44,672 nucleotides of DNA from Zygnema circumcarinatum (lineage: Eukaryota; Streptophyta; Zygnematophyceae; Zygnematales; Zygnemataceae). Every line of letters starts with the position of its first letter. Position 1 is the first letter of the stretch. The notes beneath the pieces were generated by a model. The model ran no database searches, had not been told where the DNA came from, and worked only from the letters and a program-made list of their open reading frames with translations. The translations under genes and the position numbers were made by a program. The stretch is from the NCBI GenBank assembly GCA_037447605.1, contig CM074819.1, positions 724,634 to 769,305 on the forward strand. The letters run 5' to 3'. Of the stretch, positions 21,546-32,808 are shown piece after piece.

Positions 21546-22595
21546 GTTCTGGATTCTTCCAAAGATTTTTGCGGCCAACCGCGCCCTATGGCTTTTCCTG
21601 GAAGCCAATATGATTTTTTGAATTCTTTGTACGGCTCAGCAACGGATCGAGCTGGCGGCCTCTGATTGGCGCAGTCGTCATCCAACGCGGCTCGACGCCA
21701 TCGTACGAGCCATACGAACGTACAGCTTTGTGCGGTCCATCCGCCGCTTTGGACCGCCGCGATGTTGCGGCGCCACCCAGGCAAAACGGGGTCGCAAATC
21801 GCAGTCCAGATTCCGTACTCCGCTTCTGCCGAAATATATAGCAAACAAGCATTAACAATGTACTAGTTCTTTCAATTTGCAACTTCCACTGTCAGCGTAC
21901 TGGTTCTTGGACGTCGTTACAGCTCGGTTCACCAAACCACAAGCTCGAATCCGTACTCCGCTACTGCCGGCCTTGCTCATACGCAAAACAGGTGCGATGT
22001 ACGAGTTCTAGCCATTTGCCACCTGTCCGCGTCCTGGCACCTGGACGTTCTTGGTGAAGGAGACAAGTCAGGAGTGCCCACATAAGGAGAGAGGCAAGAG
22101 TACAGCAGGAAGCAAGCAGCAAACAGAGATTTAACTCGTACATGTAAATCTATTATGCCAGAGCAGGCGTCTTGCTTTGTAGGGCTTCCGCTGCCCATGG
22201 CGGTTCGGGTCTGTGATCATTTTGTCTATGATGCGGGCTAGATTTTTCACAGGCGGAGTTGATGATGCACAGGATTACGGAATATGGAGGGTTGACGCGC
22301 CCTTTCTGGAGGCTATCTTGCGTCCACTGTTGGTGCGGAGCGGAGGGAGCGGCACATACAGGTACATGGAGTCGCTAAGCCTTTTCTGCTGCCGTTTGCC
22401 CCGTGAAGGTCTCGAATCTGCTTGGGGTAAGATGCTTAAGATGCTTATGGCAGTCCTTAGTTTCGTAGCAAGTGTAGTTACGATGTGTAGTTTTGACAGT
22501 AGTCAAAGTTGGCATGGTCGTTGTTTTCCTTGCCCTTCTTGTCTTGTGAGGATTGCGTAGTTATTGTGTTGGCTGTCCCGGTCGTTCTTTCTAGA
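21546..22595. other. Intergenic, no supported gene
   Basis: Open frames of 60-200 codons exist on both strands; none has a recognisable domain. A possible acceptor (tttttcacag) at 22241-22250 precedes an open frame to 22560, too weak to call an exon. Confidence 0.35.
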
Positions 22596-22599
22596 TTCG

Positions 22600-23700
22600 A
22601 GGTTTCTGAACTTCTTCACACGCTCTGCAGACTCTTTTCCTGGCGTTTCGAGGACCGTCCAGCACGGTTGTCGTCAGCTGTCTATGAAGATCCACGGCGT
22701 GTCCTGTCGTCGCCGCAGCATCAACTTCGGCCATACCAGCAACAGCATCTGCAAGGGCTATTGTGTCCTCAGTATGCAGGGTGAATATCTTCTGGTTGTG
22801 ATTCTCTGCTGCGCCAGAGACGTCATTAGATGGCATCGCAGCGCCTCCTTAGCCCTATGCGCGCACATGATTTGCTTTTAGTGGGCTCATCCTCATGCTC
22901 TTGTATTCTATCTGTTCCACGGGGGTGCGCTCTCGTGGTCGGGTGGACTTCCAAAGTTATCCGGGGGTAGAGCCTCCGGTTTTCTTGGCGGGCTGCGGGT
23001 TTTTCCCGCAGTCCGATGGCCTGGGGGGATGGGATTCCTGGGTTTCTCCTTTTTTTTGTTGCTGGAATCCATATGGCTCTACAGTGTGGTGTCGTATTGA
23101 TAGCCCTTCACCAAAAGTTGGCACAGACCATTCGACAACCTCACCACTGAGTTACGGCAGAAACAGTGACAGATGCGACAGAACGTACACAGGACTACGC
23201 ATTCTCTCACTATTCAAACCGAAGGTTCATGTCAAGCCGGAGGCTCTCTACTTTGATGGTATCAGTGGCGTTCAGGTGGATCTGCATCGATTCCATTATT
23301 GCAGTGTCCCGACTATGCGCCCGGTGCGTCGGGTAGGTCAACATGCGACTCTTACAGACCTTGGCGGAGTTGTTAATGGAATCCGTCCAGCACACAGTCG
23401 GTACCTGAAGCCTTTTGAGGGCTCTGTTTGGAAAAAAGCCGGAGATCGTTGGTCAAACCGAAGTGAATACCTTCACAATTGGCCTTATTTCTCTCTGAAG
23501 CAAGTTCTCTACAACTCACGTACTCCGGCTGAGCACAAACAGTCCCTCTTTGACAGTGCAGGCAATGGATTTTTCGATTTGCATGGAGCAGTGAGAACAA
23601 AAACTACACTTTCCATTTACAGCGTACTTTTTTGCATTGATTTCACTTGCAACCAGTGTCTTTCTTTTGCCAAACAATTCGCTGTCTGTTGGATTTAAGA
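22600..23700. repeat. Diverged repeat, copy 1 (~1.1 kb)
   Basis: This matches 28630-29720 in the same orientation. Strongest identity is about 22680-23030: GGCGTGTCCTGTCGTCGCCG, ATCTTCTGGTTGTGATTCTC and GGTAGAGCCTCCGGTTTTCT are exact in both. Weaker similarity goes on to GCATGGAGCAGTGAGAACA near 23582. An open frame at 22895-23698 (267 codons) runs through it; its first 43 codons are shared with copy 2, the rest is not conserved as protein, so I do not call a gene. The hairpin GGGCTGCGGG-TTTTT-CCCGCAGTCC at about 22991-23015 is kept in both copies. Element class unknown. Confidence 0.7.
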
Positions 23701-26700
23701 TATTGTGCACCCCCTTTTTGCTTTCGGCTCGTTCTGAGTGCTTTGAAATTTGCCAGTTCTACTCAACCTCCCAGTAGTAGCCGAAGGGCTGAAGAAGCTA
23801 CTTGTCCTCCTATAGTTTGTTTTCAGAAAATCTATGTACTGCATATCTAGGACCGTCCCTGTTTGCAGTCTTCTGACCTATTCGCTTAGTATCAGTTATT
23901 AGTCGATGCAAGACCCTCTTGCAGTCGATGGTGGAGAATCTAATGTTGTTGAGGGGATTCGCCTTGTCATATTGTTGTCGGTTGTCGGCGTGTCAATCAG
24001 CTGGAAGTTGTCGTCCTTTCAGAGGTTCATATGATGATATGCCAGGGAGACGAGGTTTCGGTTGTATGACGCCGACTACTGGCTCTGCACGCTCTAGTTT
24101 GGAGAGAAGATTTTCGGAGGCGCTTCAAGCTTTCTTGTGCTCGGCACATCAGTGTGTGGAGGTGCGTTTTCATCCTGGCTCTGGCTTGGTTTATGTTGGC
24201 ATGAGCTGCTAGGTTAATGTGATGTCATGTCTGTTTGGTCTTCTGTGTTTGTGCTTTATATTGTCTACATGTCAGTCATACCTCTTTGATGATTTATGAA
24301 TATGCAGTTTCTCTTGAATGGTCGTTTGATCGTTTGGCTTTCTTCTCTTGGAATGATTGCTGATGTTCCACCGCAGGAGTTCTTACATGTTTAGCTCCTA
24401 CACGGTTGATTTACAGTACTGTCATGTTTGTCAGCCTCTTCTTTTATTTTAGGAATTGTATACATAGGCTGTATTTGACGCTTGTTTTGTGTGTTTATCA
24501 GGACCCGAATCGCTCCACGACGGTGGAACGTGTGGACGGATGGAAGACAATTTACTAGCGCATTACTACAGTCGATATCAAGTTTTTCCGTGCTAGGGAG
24601 CCGTCTTCTACCACCGACGCTATTACAGCCGTTCCGAATCGTGCTTTGTCCGCCTTCTATTCGTTCGTCATTCGTTTTTCTTTCGCAGTGCTCCTGCCAA
24701 TCCCTTGGTATCGTTATGTTCTTGGAGGGTGCATTCGTACGGGCTGGCAGTCTTTGAAGGAGCTTCTCGTTTTCTTGGATGTGGTGCTCCCTGTCATCAT
24801 AGCCTTGTTGGTGTCTGATTTTGAATCTTTGCTGGCTGTCTGGTCTTTATTCTCCAACCCGAGAAGTGAAGAATTTTATTTTTTTAGACGAATACTAAAT
24901 ATCACGAGCAGGCGACTGCCCCTGATCATGAACATGATGGTGGTGATGCTGGCTGTACCTTGTTGTGAAGGACTTCTTGGTATTGCAGAGCTGGCGATTG
25001 AAGCACTATACACTGAACAGACCAAGCGGTCTAGGCGAGATGCGAAGCACTGGCTTTTGTGGATATTATCGGAGCATCGACGCTGATAGCCTGGACTCAT
25101 ACACGATAGGACTCTCAATGTCACTACATGAAATTTTGAAGAACATGCGGTTTTTTCTCAAGGAGTGTAGTACTTGTTGAATCTATAGGCGGTGATTGCA
25201 GTGATGCAGGTCTGGTCCTTCTAACTCTTTCTATCTTATGCTGTTTTGTTGGCTCCATGCGTCTATCTGGCTGGTTTGATTGCAGATTGGTAATTTGCAA
25301 GCAAAAGACTAATCGAGCTAACAGACGGTGAAAATTCGTCATTGCATCTTGCTTGGCAATGATAATGTTCCTGCATGGTAGTGAGAATGTTCTGATCAAA
25401 CATTTGTCCGAAATGAAGTGGTTGGCTTGATTGGTTGCAATGTCTTGTATTTGTTGACTGCTTTGGTTTTCCTCTCGATTTCTGGCTTTCTCTGTCACTT
25501 ATGCCATCATATGCAGCCATTCTGTTTATCGGTTTTTTATTACTCTGCCGTTGGATGATGGAAAACAATCGTGTTATTGTATCCACTGTCTTAGTGCTCA
25601 ATTACAGCGAGTGATCCCTATATTCTGTTTAAGGACATCCTTCTCTTCAGAGATCAAATGTCGATTTAGGGCTAGAAAAGGTGTGCAAAGTGTGCGATCT
25701 TGTGACTAAGTAGAGGGTTTTGGCATTTTTATTCGGTCTTTTGTTTGCTTGTCATGTTTGGTAAGTGGATGTTGTTGTGTATGGTACATGACCTCGTGAC
25801 CGGTTATTTCGTGAGTGTCGAAAGTGAGAGTGACAGAAAGCTAACAGTGCGATGGTGGGGGGAGTGGGCCGGACTATGGGTTATTAGATGAACGTTTGTG
25901 GTGTGTTCTGTGATTTTTCCTGATTCGGTTTTTGCCACATGATGGACAAGGGAAGGATTTACACGTAAATGTCGGGTCCGCCACACTCATGCCTCATGAT
26001 TAGGTATATGTAGACCAGTACAAGTGGAAGTGTCTGGGGTGATGATCTTATTCTACGATCTCTCTTCTTGCTGAAACCACTTGTGATTGCTTTCAACGGG
26101 TCCTTCAAATTATTACTCTGTTACAGGTGTAGGCTTGTGTTGACATATCCGTCAGAGAAAATTGGTGCAGGGTGACGGAACATGAAACATGGGGATAAGT
26201 TCTTGGCGGATTCTGGCTTTGTCGGTTGTTTTGACGCTTGCATGCTGTCATGTAGCGGTCACATTCGATATTGAAGGAGGTGGTGTGCCGAACACAATGT
26301 AGCTGGAGAGTAGGGACTGTATTGGGAGGCTTTTTCACACTGGTGAGTACGTGTTTTTGGCTTGATCTGAAGTAAGGTCGTTTTTTTTTTTTTTTGTGTA
26401 ATGGATGTATCTTGTTGTGCATTGTGGAATCGCCCACGGTCAGACTCGAAAAGTTCGAACTCGTAAATTTTGACATTTGTTCGTTTTCAGTGTCGTCTCC
26501 CTCAAACCGAGTAGGGCGTTTAGCTGTCTTACCGAAGGTCGTCAAAGAAGGCAAATTGTCAATACCCATGTCCTTAACGAGGCGTACCTTGCGGGGCCAT
26601 GTGGGGACAATTATCGTCGACTTTCTCAATTTACTGCAACACATTTCTCCTATTTCTCTTTCCCCTTCCATTCGTACTTAATTCAGCTTAGTTTTAAGAA

Positions 26701-26735
26701 TAACTTGTCTCACGTCCATGTACTGAGTTCCAAAT
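23701..26735. other. T-rich unassigned DNA, no supported gene
   Basis: The plus strand is rich in T and G over A and C, as in plant introns or UTRs, so it may be inside a plus-strand transcript. Open frames, for example 24646-25086 (146 codons, hydrophobic), match no family I know. A T15 run sits near 26380. Confidence 0.3.
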
Positions 26736-26806
26736 GGTGTGCGGCTTTTCTGGAAGGACGTTTGCTCTGAAGTGGGCAAATTGTCGGGTTCAACTCCCGG
26801 GTGCAT
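26736..26806 (+). repeat. tRNA-like sequence, SINE-like, copy 1
   Basis: A T-arm-like hairpin CGGG-TTCAACT-CCCG matches a pol III B box (GGTTCAACTCC). Upstream is an anticodon-arm-like hairpin TTTGCTC/GGGCAAA. The 71 bases align throughout with 32736-32808. A tRNA-derived SINE head or old tRNA pseudogene fits; the anticodon arm is not canonical, so no functional tRNA is called. Confidence 0.45.
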
Positions 26807-27740
26807 CTTACTAGAAGAGTCGTACATGTGGCGTATTGGTCACGTCTAACAGGTTAATTCCTTTTAGATTGAAAACTCTTGAAAGTTAGTCTGCTTGATT
26901 TGAAAACCTCTGTCACCATCAACAAAGGGATTGTTAAATTTGCATTATCTGCCGGGGAGATCTTCGGGGGACAGTTCGGGGAGGATAGGTGTTCGTTTCT
27001 GACTGTAGACTGTAAAGTCCCCTAAAGTGACTATGTCTGGTCTTTTAGCCTCTGAAGTTGGCGAAGGGAAATCCAGTTTTGGCTTTTTAGCACTACCCTA
27101 CAATATCTTTGAACGATTGTTCTGTTTCTAGGTGTTTGTGGTGTAGCTTTTACAAAATGAATTAAGAATTTGCTCCGTGACGGGGCGAAATCTGTTTATA
27201 TGGTATGCATATGTGGTATTTTATATGGTAACCAAACCTAAAACCCTAAAAACCCTATGGCAAGCTTTCGCTCTAGGTGACAGTATCCCAGTCAGCAGTT
27301 TGCACACTCTTTGTTGCATAATTTTCTTACAAATATGTACTCTGCACCTCCCGTCCTTGACAACCTACTTTCCACTTCTTTACTTTGACGTGCTGGTAAA
27401 GCTCGTGATGGCCACTTCAATTTATCGTATTCAATCATCTGTCTACCTGTGCTTCAAATCTGTATCCTGCTGCCTTGGGCGATGCTTTACTTCAATCTCG
27501 CAATGGAAATTAATGAAATTACTTTTTAGTAATCTTTCATCTCCCCTCCCTCTCTCCTCTCTCTCTTCTCTTCTAAAAATCTTTCATTTTAAAATCTTAA
27601 AATCAATTGATGAAATTTTCAGAAAGCTTGCAAGCAGTTCCTGGAGACCTCCTTTGAAGCGGCAGTTTCCTCAGAAGCAGCACACGACCTCTCTTCCGTT
27701 GCGGGCTAACACTTCGACCTCACAGTCTCTAGACTGATCC

Positions 27741-27799
27741 AGCCAATCACAGCCTGCCACGTCATCCACTGTGTCCACGTGGTGACCTGTGGTTGGCTG
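27741..27799. promoter_or_regulatory. CCAAT + CCACGT dyad, second copy
   Basis: AGCCAATCACAGCCTGCCAC on the left is mirrored by a block ending GACCTGTGGTTGGCT on the right, with ACGT cores facing inward. The architecture matches 20029-20082 upstream of MIF. It may be a promoter for an unrecognised transcript over the repeats at 27901-28156, or a small palindromic repeat. Confidence 0.35.
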
Positions 27800-27900
27800 C
27801 CGCCAATGGAGGGGAGACCCATTCTGGAAGGAATCTGTCTCTTGTCGCCACGATGGTTGCAGTTCTTTTCAGGGCGCTTTCTTTTTAGTTTATACTCGCA

Positions 27901-28156
27901 GGCCTTCTGCTTGCAGCAAGAGGAGGCTTATTTAGAGGAATCAAACTTGCAGGCCTTTTGCTTGCAGCAAGAGGAGGCTTATTTGGAAGAATCATACTTG
28001 CAGGCCTTTTTGCTTGCTGCAAGTGGAGGCTTATTTGGAGGAATCACACTTGCAGGCCTTCTGCTTGCAGCAAGAGGAGGCTTATTCGGAGGTATCATAC
28101 TTGCAGGCCTTTCGCTTGCAGCAAGAGGAGGCTTATTTGGAGGAATCATATTTGCA
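27901..28156 (+). repeat. 51-bp minisatellite, 5 units, coding-like (17-residue repeat)
   Basis: Units start at 27901, 27952, 28003, 28055 and 28106. All are 51 bp except the third (52 bp, an extra T in a T run). In one frame they read as variants of the 17-residue GLLLAARGGLFGGIILA, a hydrophobic Gly-rich repeat that could form membrane segments. The frame is broken by the extra T in unit 3, and a TAG lies just before unit 1. Differences between units are mostly single bases. I recognise no gene; a decayed or unannotated coding exon is possible. Confidence 0.75.
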
Positions 28157-28629
28157 GGTGTGCTTGGAGGAAGGAGGCTCATGACGGTCGTGTCGTGTTC
28201 ACGGCGGCCCGGCTGAAAGCTGGGCGCTTTGTCCTTGTTGTGGAGTGGTTTCGTTATGTCGGGAATGGTCCCTTTTGTCAGAGTCGGTGATGTGAAGAGG
28301 GCGGGCTATGGATGAGTGAGGGATGCTTGGACAGCTGTCCTGCATCAGCCGTTGGTTCAAACGGGAGTCGGAGAACATGTATAGGTAGAGGCAGTAGTGC
28401 TGAGGTTTTTTTCTCTACTTCTTGCCTGATGAAGGTGTTGGTATCCGTATAGGTAAGTTGGTTTGGTTGTGTAGTTGTGTGGTATAGTTTGTTGTGTTCA
28501 GAAGTTGGTGTTGGAGCTGTAGAAGCCGTTTAGAAGCTGCTTTAGTTGTTTCAGTCAATACGCTGGCTATTAGTCAGTCTTCACGCTGGCTATGAGGGTT
28601 GCTCACTTCGTTTTCGAGGCCGCTGAAGG
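28157..28629. other. Unassigned, no gene seen
   Basis: After the minisatellite the open frame ends by 28216 or 28290 depending on frame. The remainder is G/T-rich with no recognisable exon or repeat. Confidence 0.35.
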
Positions 28630-29720
28630 TCTTCATATGCTCTGCAGATTCTTGACTTCGCGACTTCTAAATCTTCAGCCGACCACGAAGAACCACGGCG
28701 TGTCCTGTCGTCGCCGCAGCATCAACAGCAGCCATGTCAGCGACAGCATCTGAAAGAGTTATTATGTCCTCAGTATGCTGGGTGAATATCTTCTGGTTGT
28801 GATTCTCTGCTGCGCCAGAGAAGTGTCATTAGATGACATCGCAGCGCCTCCTTAGCCCTATGCGCGCACATGCTTTGCTATTAGTGGGCTCATCCTCATG
28901 CTCTTGTATTCTATCTGTTCCACGGGGGTGCGCTCTCGTGGTCGGGTGGACTTCCAAAGTTATCCGGGGGTAGAGCCTCCGGTTTTCTTGGCGGGCTGTG
29001 GGTTTTTCCCGCAGTCCGATGGCCTGGGGGGTGGGATTCGATGGTTTTCTTCTTTTTTCTCCCTTTTCCCCTTTCATTCTCCTTTCTTCTTCCTTTTTTC
29101 TGCCTTTTCTGGACTGCACATGGCTCTGCAGTGTAGTGTAGTCTGCTATCAATAGCCTCCCCTGCACCACCAGATCTTCAAACAGCCATTCATTTCCTTG
29201 ATGCAAGAGAATGGAACCGGAGCCGGGATTATTCTGCCTTCGCATTTCCAAACCGATGGCTTACTTCAAGCAATCGTGACCTATCCATCCATATCTATTA
29301 TTGGTGTTGTTGGGAGGATCACTTTTCATTATCGTTATTGTAATCTGCGGTGTTCTCTGCATATGCCTACGGCTGCAAGACCCTTTTCCTGCAGGTCTAC
29401 TATGTTAAAGTCAAACATCATGCTGAACCCTGGAGACTGGAATCCTCCCAGCAGACACTCGGCCACGGAAAGTCTTCGGGAAGTTGACATTTGGCAAACA
29501 AACTGAATCTGCCATTCAAACTGAAGTGAAGTGAACCCAAGTTTTGAATGTTCCGATCTATCCTTTCGGAGTCACTCGGCATTCACGAGGTCGCACCTAT
29601 TGTTGGTTAGCACATGGCGGCCGCATATGGAGGTTTCCGTGGAGCGGAATCAATGATGGATCGTGTTTTTTTGATGTGCAAGGAGCCGTGGGAACATTAA
29701 CAAACTTGCCATCCACAGCA
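28630..29720. repeat. Diverged repeat, copy 2 (~1.1 kb)
   Basis: Direct copy of 22600-23700 at an offset of about 6.02 kb at the left and 6.09 kb at the right. It keeps the hairpin around 28996-29020 (GGGCTGTGGG/CCCGCAGTCC). From about 29040 it carries a C/T-rich insertion-like stretch absent from copy 1. No reverse transcriptase or transposase frame lies between the copies, and no tRNA primer-binding site follows copy 1, so they are not well explained as LTRs. Confidence 0.65.
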
Positions 29721-30690
29721 GCTTTCCCTCATTCGTTTTGTTTGCAGTCAGGATCCGTCATTTGGCACAACAATCTCTCTTCATTGGCATCAAATGATGG
29801 TTCTGTGTTTTTCCTTGCTCGGCTAGTCGGGTTCAGTGTTGAATTCGGGAGACTTGACAAGTTTTCCCAGTTTTAATATTCCAAGAGCAGCTGGATAGAT
29901 ATGCTTCATGCCCTCCAGGGCCACTTCTGCTTTTCCCTGGGCTGTATTGTGTTAAGGGTTTTGATGTATTGTATGTGACTGGGCAGTGGATATCGTGTTT
30001 TGGTTTGCAGATTTCCTGACCTTTCCTCTAGATTCGATTCTCGTCATTGGTACTACATCAATAGGCAGTAAGCATCTGAGAGAAAGGAAATGTTTGCTGT
30101 CTGCTGCCTTGCCTGGTCTGGAGATATAGGAGCTTTGGAGGTGCATCCGTCATCTGTTTTGTTTCTGTGTATGGAGGTACGTCGTCTTCCAAGACTTCTG
30201 CGTTGTCAGTGGATATGGTTATTTGGTTTTGTGAAGTTGATATGGGGTTTGTTTAGATGACATTCAGTATCGTATTTAGGTGAGAGTCTCTCCACCTTTG
30301 TAGATGTAGAGACTTTTAGTTGCCCTGTTTTGAAACTTCGAACTTCCGTCCCTCATTGATGCGCTTCCCTTACTGTCTACAGTTTGAGGAAAGCGTGCAC
30401 TCTAGACCTGCTTTCTTCCTCCGGCATTGTAGGATTACTATTAGCTATGAGAATTTCTCTTAAGCAGATACTGCCGTTTTTTTGGAGTGCAGTTAATGTA
30501 CATGTAGCTGAAAATTTTGGCAGAAAAAAGTTTTGCAAATGTTTGAACCTCTTAAGCAGGGAATAAAGGACATCGGTGCAGCGCCAGTTCGCTGCTCTGC
30601 CTTTGGTTTGGACGAGACTTCAACGATTGCGGGACGGGTGTGGCGCTTTTTCTGCTGTGAGTGGCATGCGCTTGAAGAATTTAACTCCGA
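29721..30690. other. Unassigned, no gene seen
   Basis: T-rich on the plus strand like 23.7-26.7 kb. Short open frames only, no recognisable domain or repeat. Confidence 0.3.
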
Positions 30691-30694
30691 ACAT

Positions 30695-30865
30695 ATGAAG
30701 GGAGGAGGGGACAGGAGGAGGGGAGGAAAGGGCAATTGGGGAGGAGGAAGGGGAGGAGAGGAGGAGAGGAGAAATGGATGAAGAGAGGAGAAAAGGACGA
30801 GGAGAGGAGGAGAGGAGAAATGGATGACGAGAGGAGAAAAGGACGAGGAGAGGAGAGGAGGCACC
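30695..30865. repeat. GAGGAGAGGAGAAATGGATGA minisatellite
   Basis: A purine-rich tract includes two copies of a roughly 46-bp unit (GGAGAGGAGAAATGGATGA then AGAGGAGAAAAGGACGAGG), preceded by shorter GAGGAG units. Confidence 0.8.
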
Positions 30866-30941
30866 TCCTCTTGGCATCAGAGGGTCCGACTCGAATTTTT
30901 GGCTTTCGAGGAAATTTTATTGACGTCCTTAGAGGAGGAGG

Positions 30942-30974
30942 AAAGTAATCCCGGAGGAAAGCCGGGATTACTTT
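30942..30974. repeat. Perfect 13-bp inverted repeat (hairpin)
   Basis: AAAGTAATCCCGG and CCGGGATTACTTT are perfect complements separated by the 7-base loop AGGAAAG. There is no T run after the stem. It may be a transposon remnant or an RNA hairpin; function unknown. Confidence 0.7.
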
Positions 30975-32508
30975 ACTGAACTTTGTGCTGTACTGCTTGT
31001 ACGTATGTCGTATTGTATGCTCAGCTATTGCATGGATGCATGCATGTGCCTCCTGTCTGAAACGCCATGTCTGTATCCACGTTCAGCACTATCAGGCCCC
31101 TCCTCCCCCCTCCCCCTCTACCCCACACAAACATGCAAAATCACAAAAAATCTGAGTGCTTTATCCTAAGGGACTGCAGTATCCATTCAAGGGCGAAAAG
31201 CAGTCAGCGCATTGCGCTGAACTACATAATAGGGGGAATGGTGTTGGCGTCACACTTTGATCATATTTTTTGTGAAGCAGAGTGTATCCGCAGACTTTTC
31301 AGCTGCCATTCAATTGATCAATTTAGTTAGGCAACTTAGTCACTGTCCCTTTGAACTTTTTTGTCAACGTATTACTTCCTCTTTTCTGATCACATGTTTG
31401 TAGGGTTCCTTCCTGGTCTCGAAAAGGATGTGTGCGTGCTGATTGTGCTGACTTTGATTACACACGTCGGTTAGAAATTGGTTGGAAGGACGGGTTTTTG
31501 GTTTTTGATTCTTCTCTATCGTTTTTGGGTACCTCAGCTTTAGTGAAAGGGCTTGACGATTGTGGTCAGTCACTTACTCAGAAGCATGGCCAGATGCTCA
31601 GTTTATGAGGGCCCATGTACTGCTTTTGTTCGGTGGTATGGGCCAAATTGAAAAGGCAAAAACTCTGGGTCAATGACACTTTCTGAATAAGAAAGGAATC
31701 GTTTTTCTTAACCAAATAGCTGATCCCATTCCTCAACATTGTGACTAAATGCACCTGTGGCGGTGGCCGTTTTGTTTGCTAGAAAAGTGCAGTGTGTTTC
31801 CCAATGTAGATTGGTGTACGTCTGTTGTTCTGGTCCTTTTCCATACTTTGGAGAATGGCCGGTGGTGCTGAGCAGGGTAGAAAGCTGGAGGGAAATTCTT
31901 CTTCATGTCCCGTCTCACTGGAAATACAGGACGCACAGGCATTGAATTTTGTGATCTTCAAATCAAAATATGGCCCGAGAATACGACACTAATTTCTTTA
32001 GCATTTTTAAGGGTTTTGAGTTTTTTACTCGCTAGTGGTACTTCCCCGTGCTGCTTGCAAAAAAAGCATTGTCCAATTACACGGTTTTGATGTCTCAGGG
32101 CTGCGCAGTTGGTTGGAGTTGTGGAACAGATTATGTGAGGCTTGGAAAGGTGATGTAACTCTCGTTCATGTGTGGGGTGGCGTCTAAAGGATGGGATGCA
32201 GCTAAAGGTTAGGCAATGTAGCGGAGGTGTGTAAGACTGTAAATGGTTGCACCACTCGATGCGAGTGGAACTGGCCAACTCTCGTTGAACCAAGTGAGCT
32301 TTGGAATGGTAAACTGGCGCATCTAACCCCTTAATTTCGGGATGTGATTTTTGAATACGTGGACTCAGGCGCTTGAGGAGGTAATTTCATGGTTTCAAAC
32401 ATCAAATATTGTACTACTTTAATTAAAAAATCAAATGACCATGGGCCAATTGGAGCAACCATTAAAAACTAGCAACTCCTACGCCTCCTGAGACCTTTAG
32501 TGGCGTTA
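30975..32508. other. Unassigned, no gene seen
   Basis: Mixed-composition sequence with a GCATGCATG run at about 31038. Open frames are all under 115 codons without recognisable content. Confidence 0.3.
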
Positions 32509-32640
32509 AGGGGTGTCAGACTGACTAGTTGTTCGTAAGTTTGAGACCAAAACGAGTACTCCGGTGAAATCGCGGTTTTGCTGCAGCGGAGTACTTCCGA
32601 AACCTTCTTGTTCGTAAGATTTCGTATGTCTGACACCCCC
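32509..32640. mobile_element. MITE D copy 2 (132 bp)
   Basis: The ends are AGGGGTGTCAGAC and GTCTGACACCCCC; the interior shares GTTCGTAAGTTTGAGACC, ACGAGTACT and TTGTTCGTAAGATTTCGT with copy 1 at 6382-6514. TA follows the right end and TTA precedes the left, as in copy 1. Confidence 0.85.
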
Positions 32641-32735
32641 TATTGTGAGTCTTGAACAGATGAGCCTTATGGTGAAGCCTAAATATACGGAACTGTTTAT
32701 GTATGGTTGGGTTAACTCTGGGTCAAAGTGGATAC

Positions 32736-32808
32736 GGTGTGTTGGCCCCTCTGGGAGGGTGTTTGCTCCAATGTGAGCAAGCGGCCGGGTTCAACTCCCG
32801 GGCACACG
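32736..32808 (+). repeat. tRNA-like sequence, SINE-like, copy 2
   Basis: The T arm is CCGGG-TTCAACT-CCCGG. A possible acceptor stem pairs GTGTGTT with GGCACAC using two G-T pairs. A D-arm-like CCCTCTGGGAGGG and an anticodon-arm-like TTGCTC/GAGCAA are also present. The anticodon loop is not canonical. It aligns with 26736-26806. Confidence 0.5.

Noticed and set aside
24646-25086. 146-codon hydrophobic open frame
   Set aside because: No recognised family, no splice or promoter support, and it lies in compositionally skewed DNA where chance frames of this size occur.
26736-26806. A functional tRNA gene
   Set aside because: The T arm is good, but the anticodon loop has six bases and the acceptor stem pairs poorly.
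27895-28165. CRISPR-like array
   Set aside because: The 51-bp units are contiguous with no unique spacers and are coding-like; the genome is eukaryotic.
22600-29170. Direct repeats as the two LTRs of a 6-kb retrotransposon
   Set aside because: No gag/pol motifs between them, no tRNA primer-binding site or polypurine tract, and similarity fades gradually instead of ending in TG...CA.
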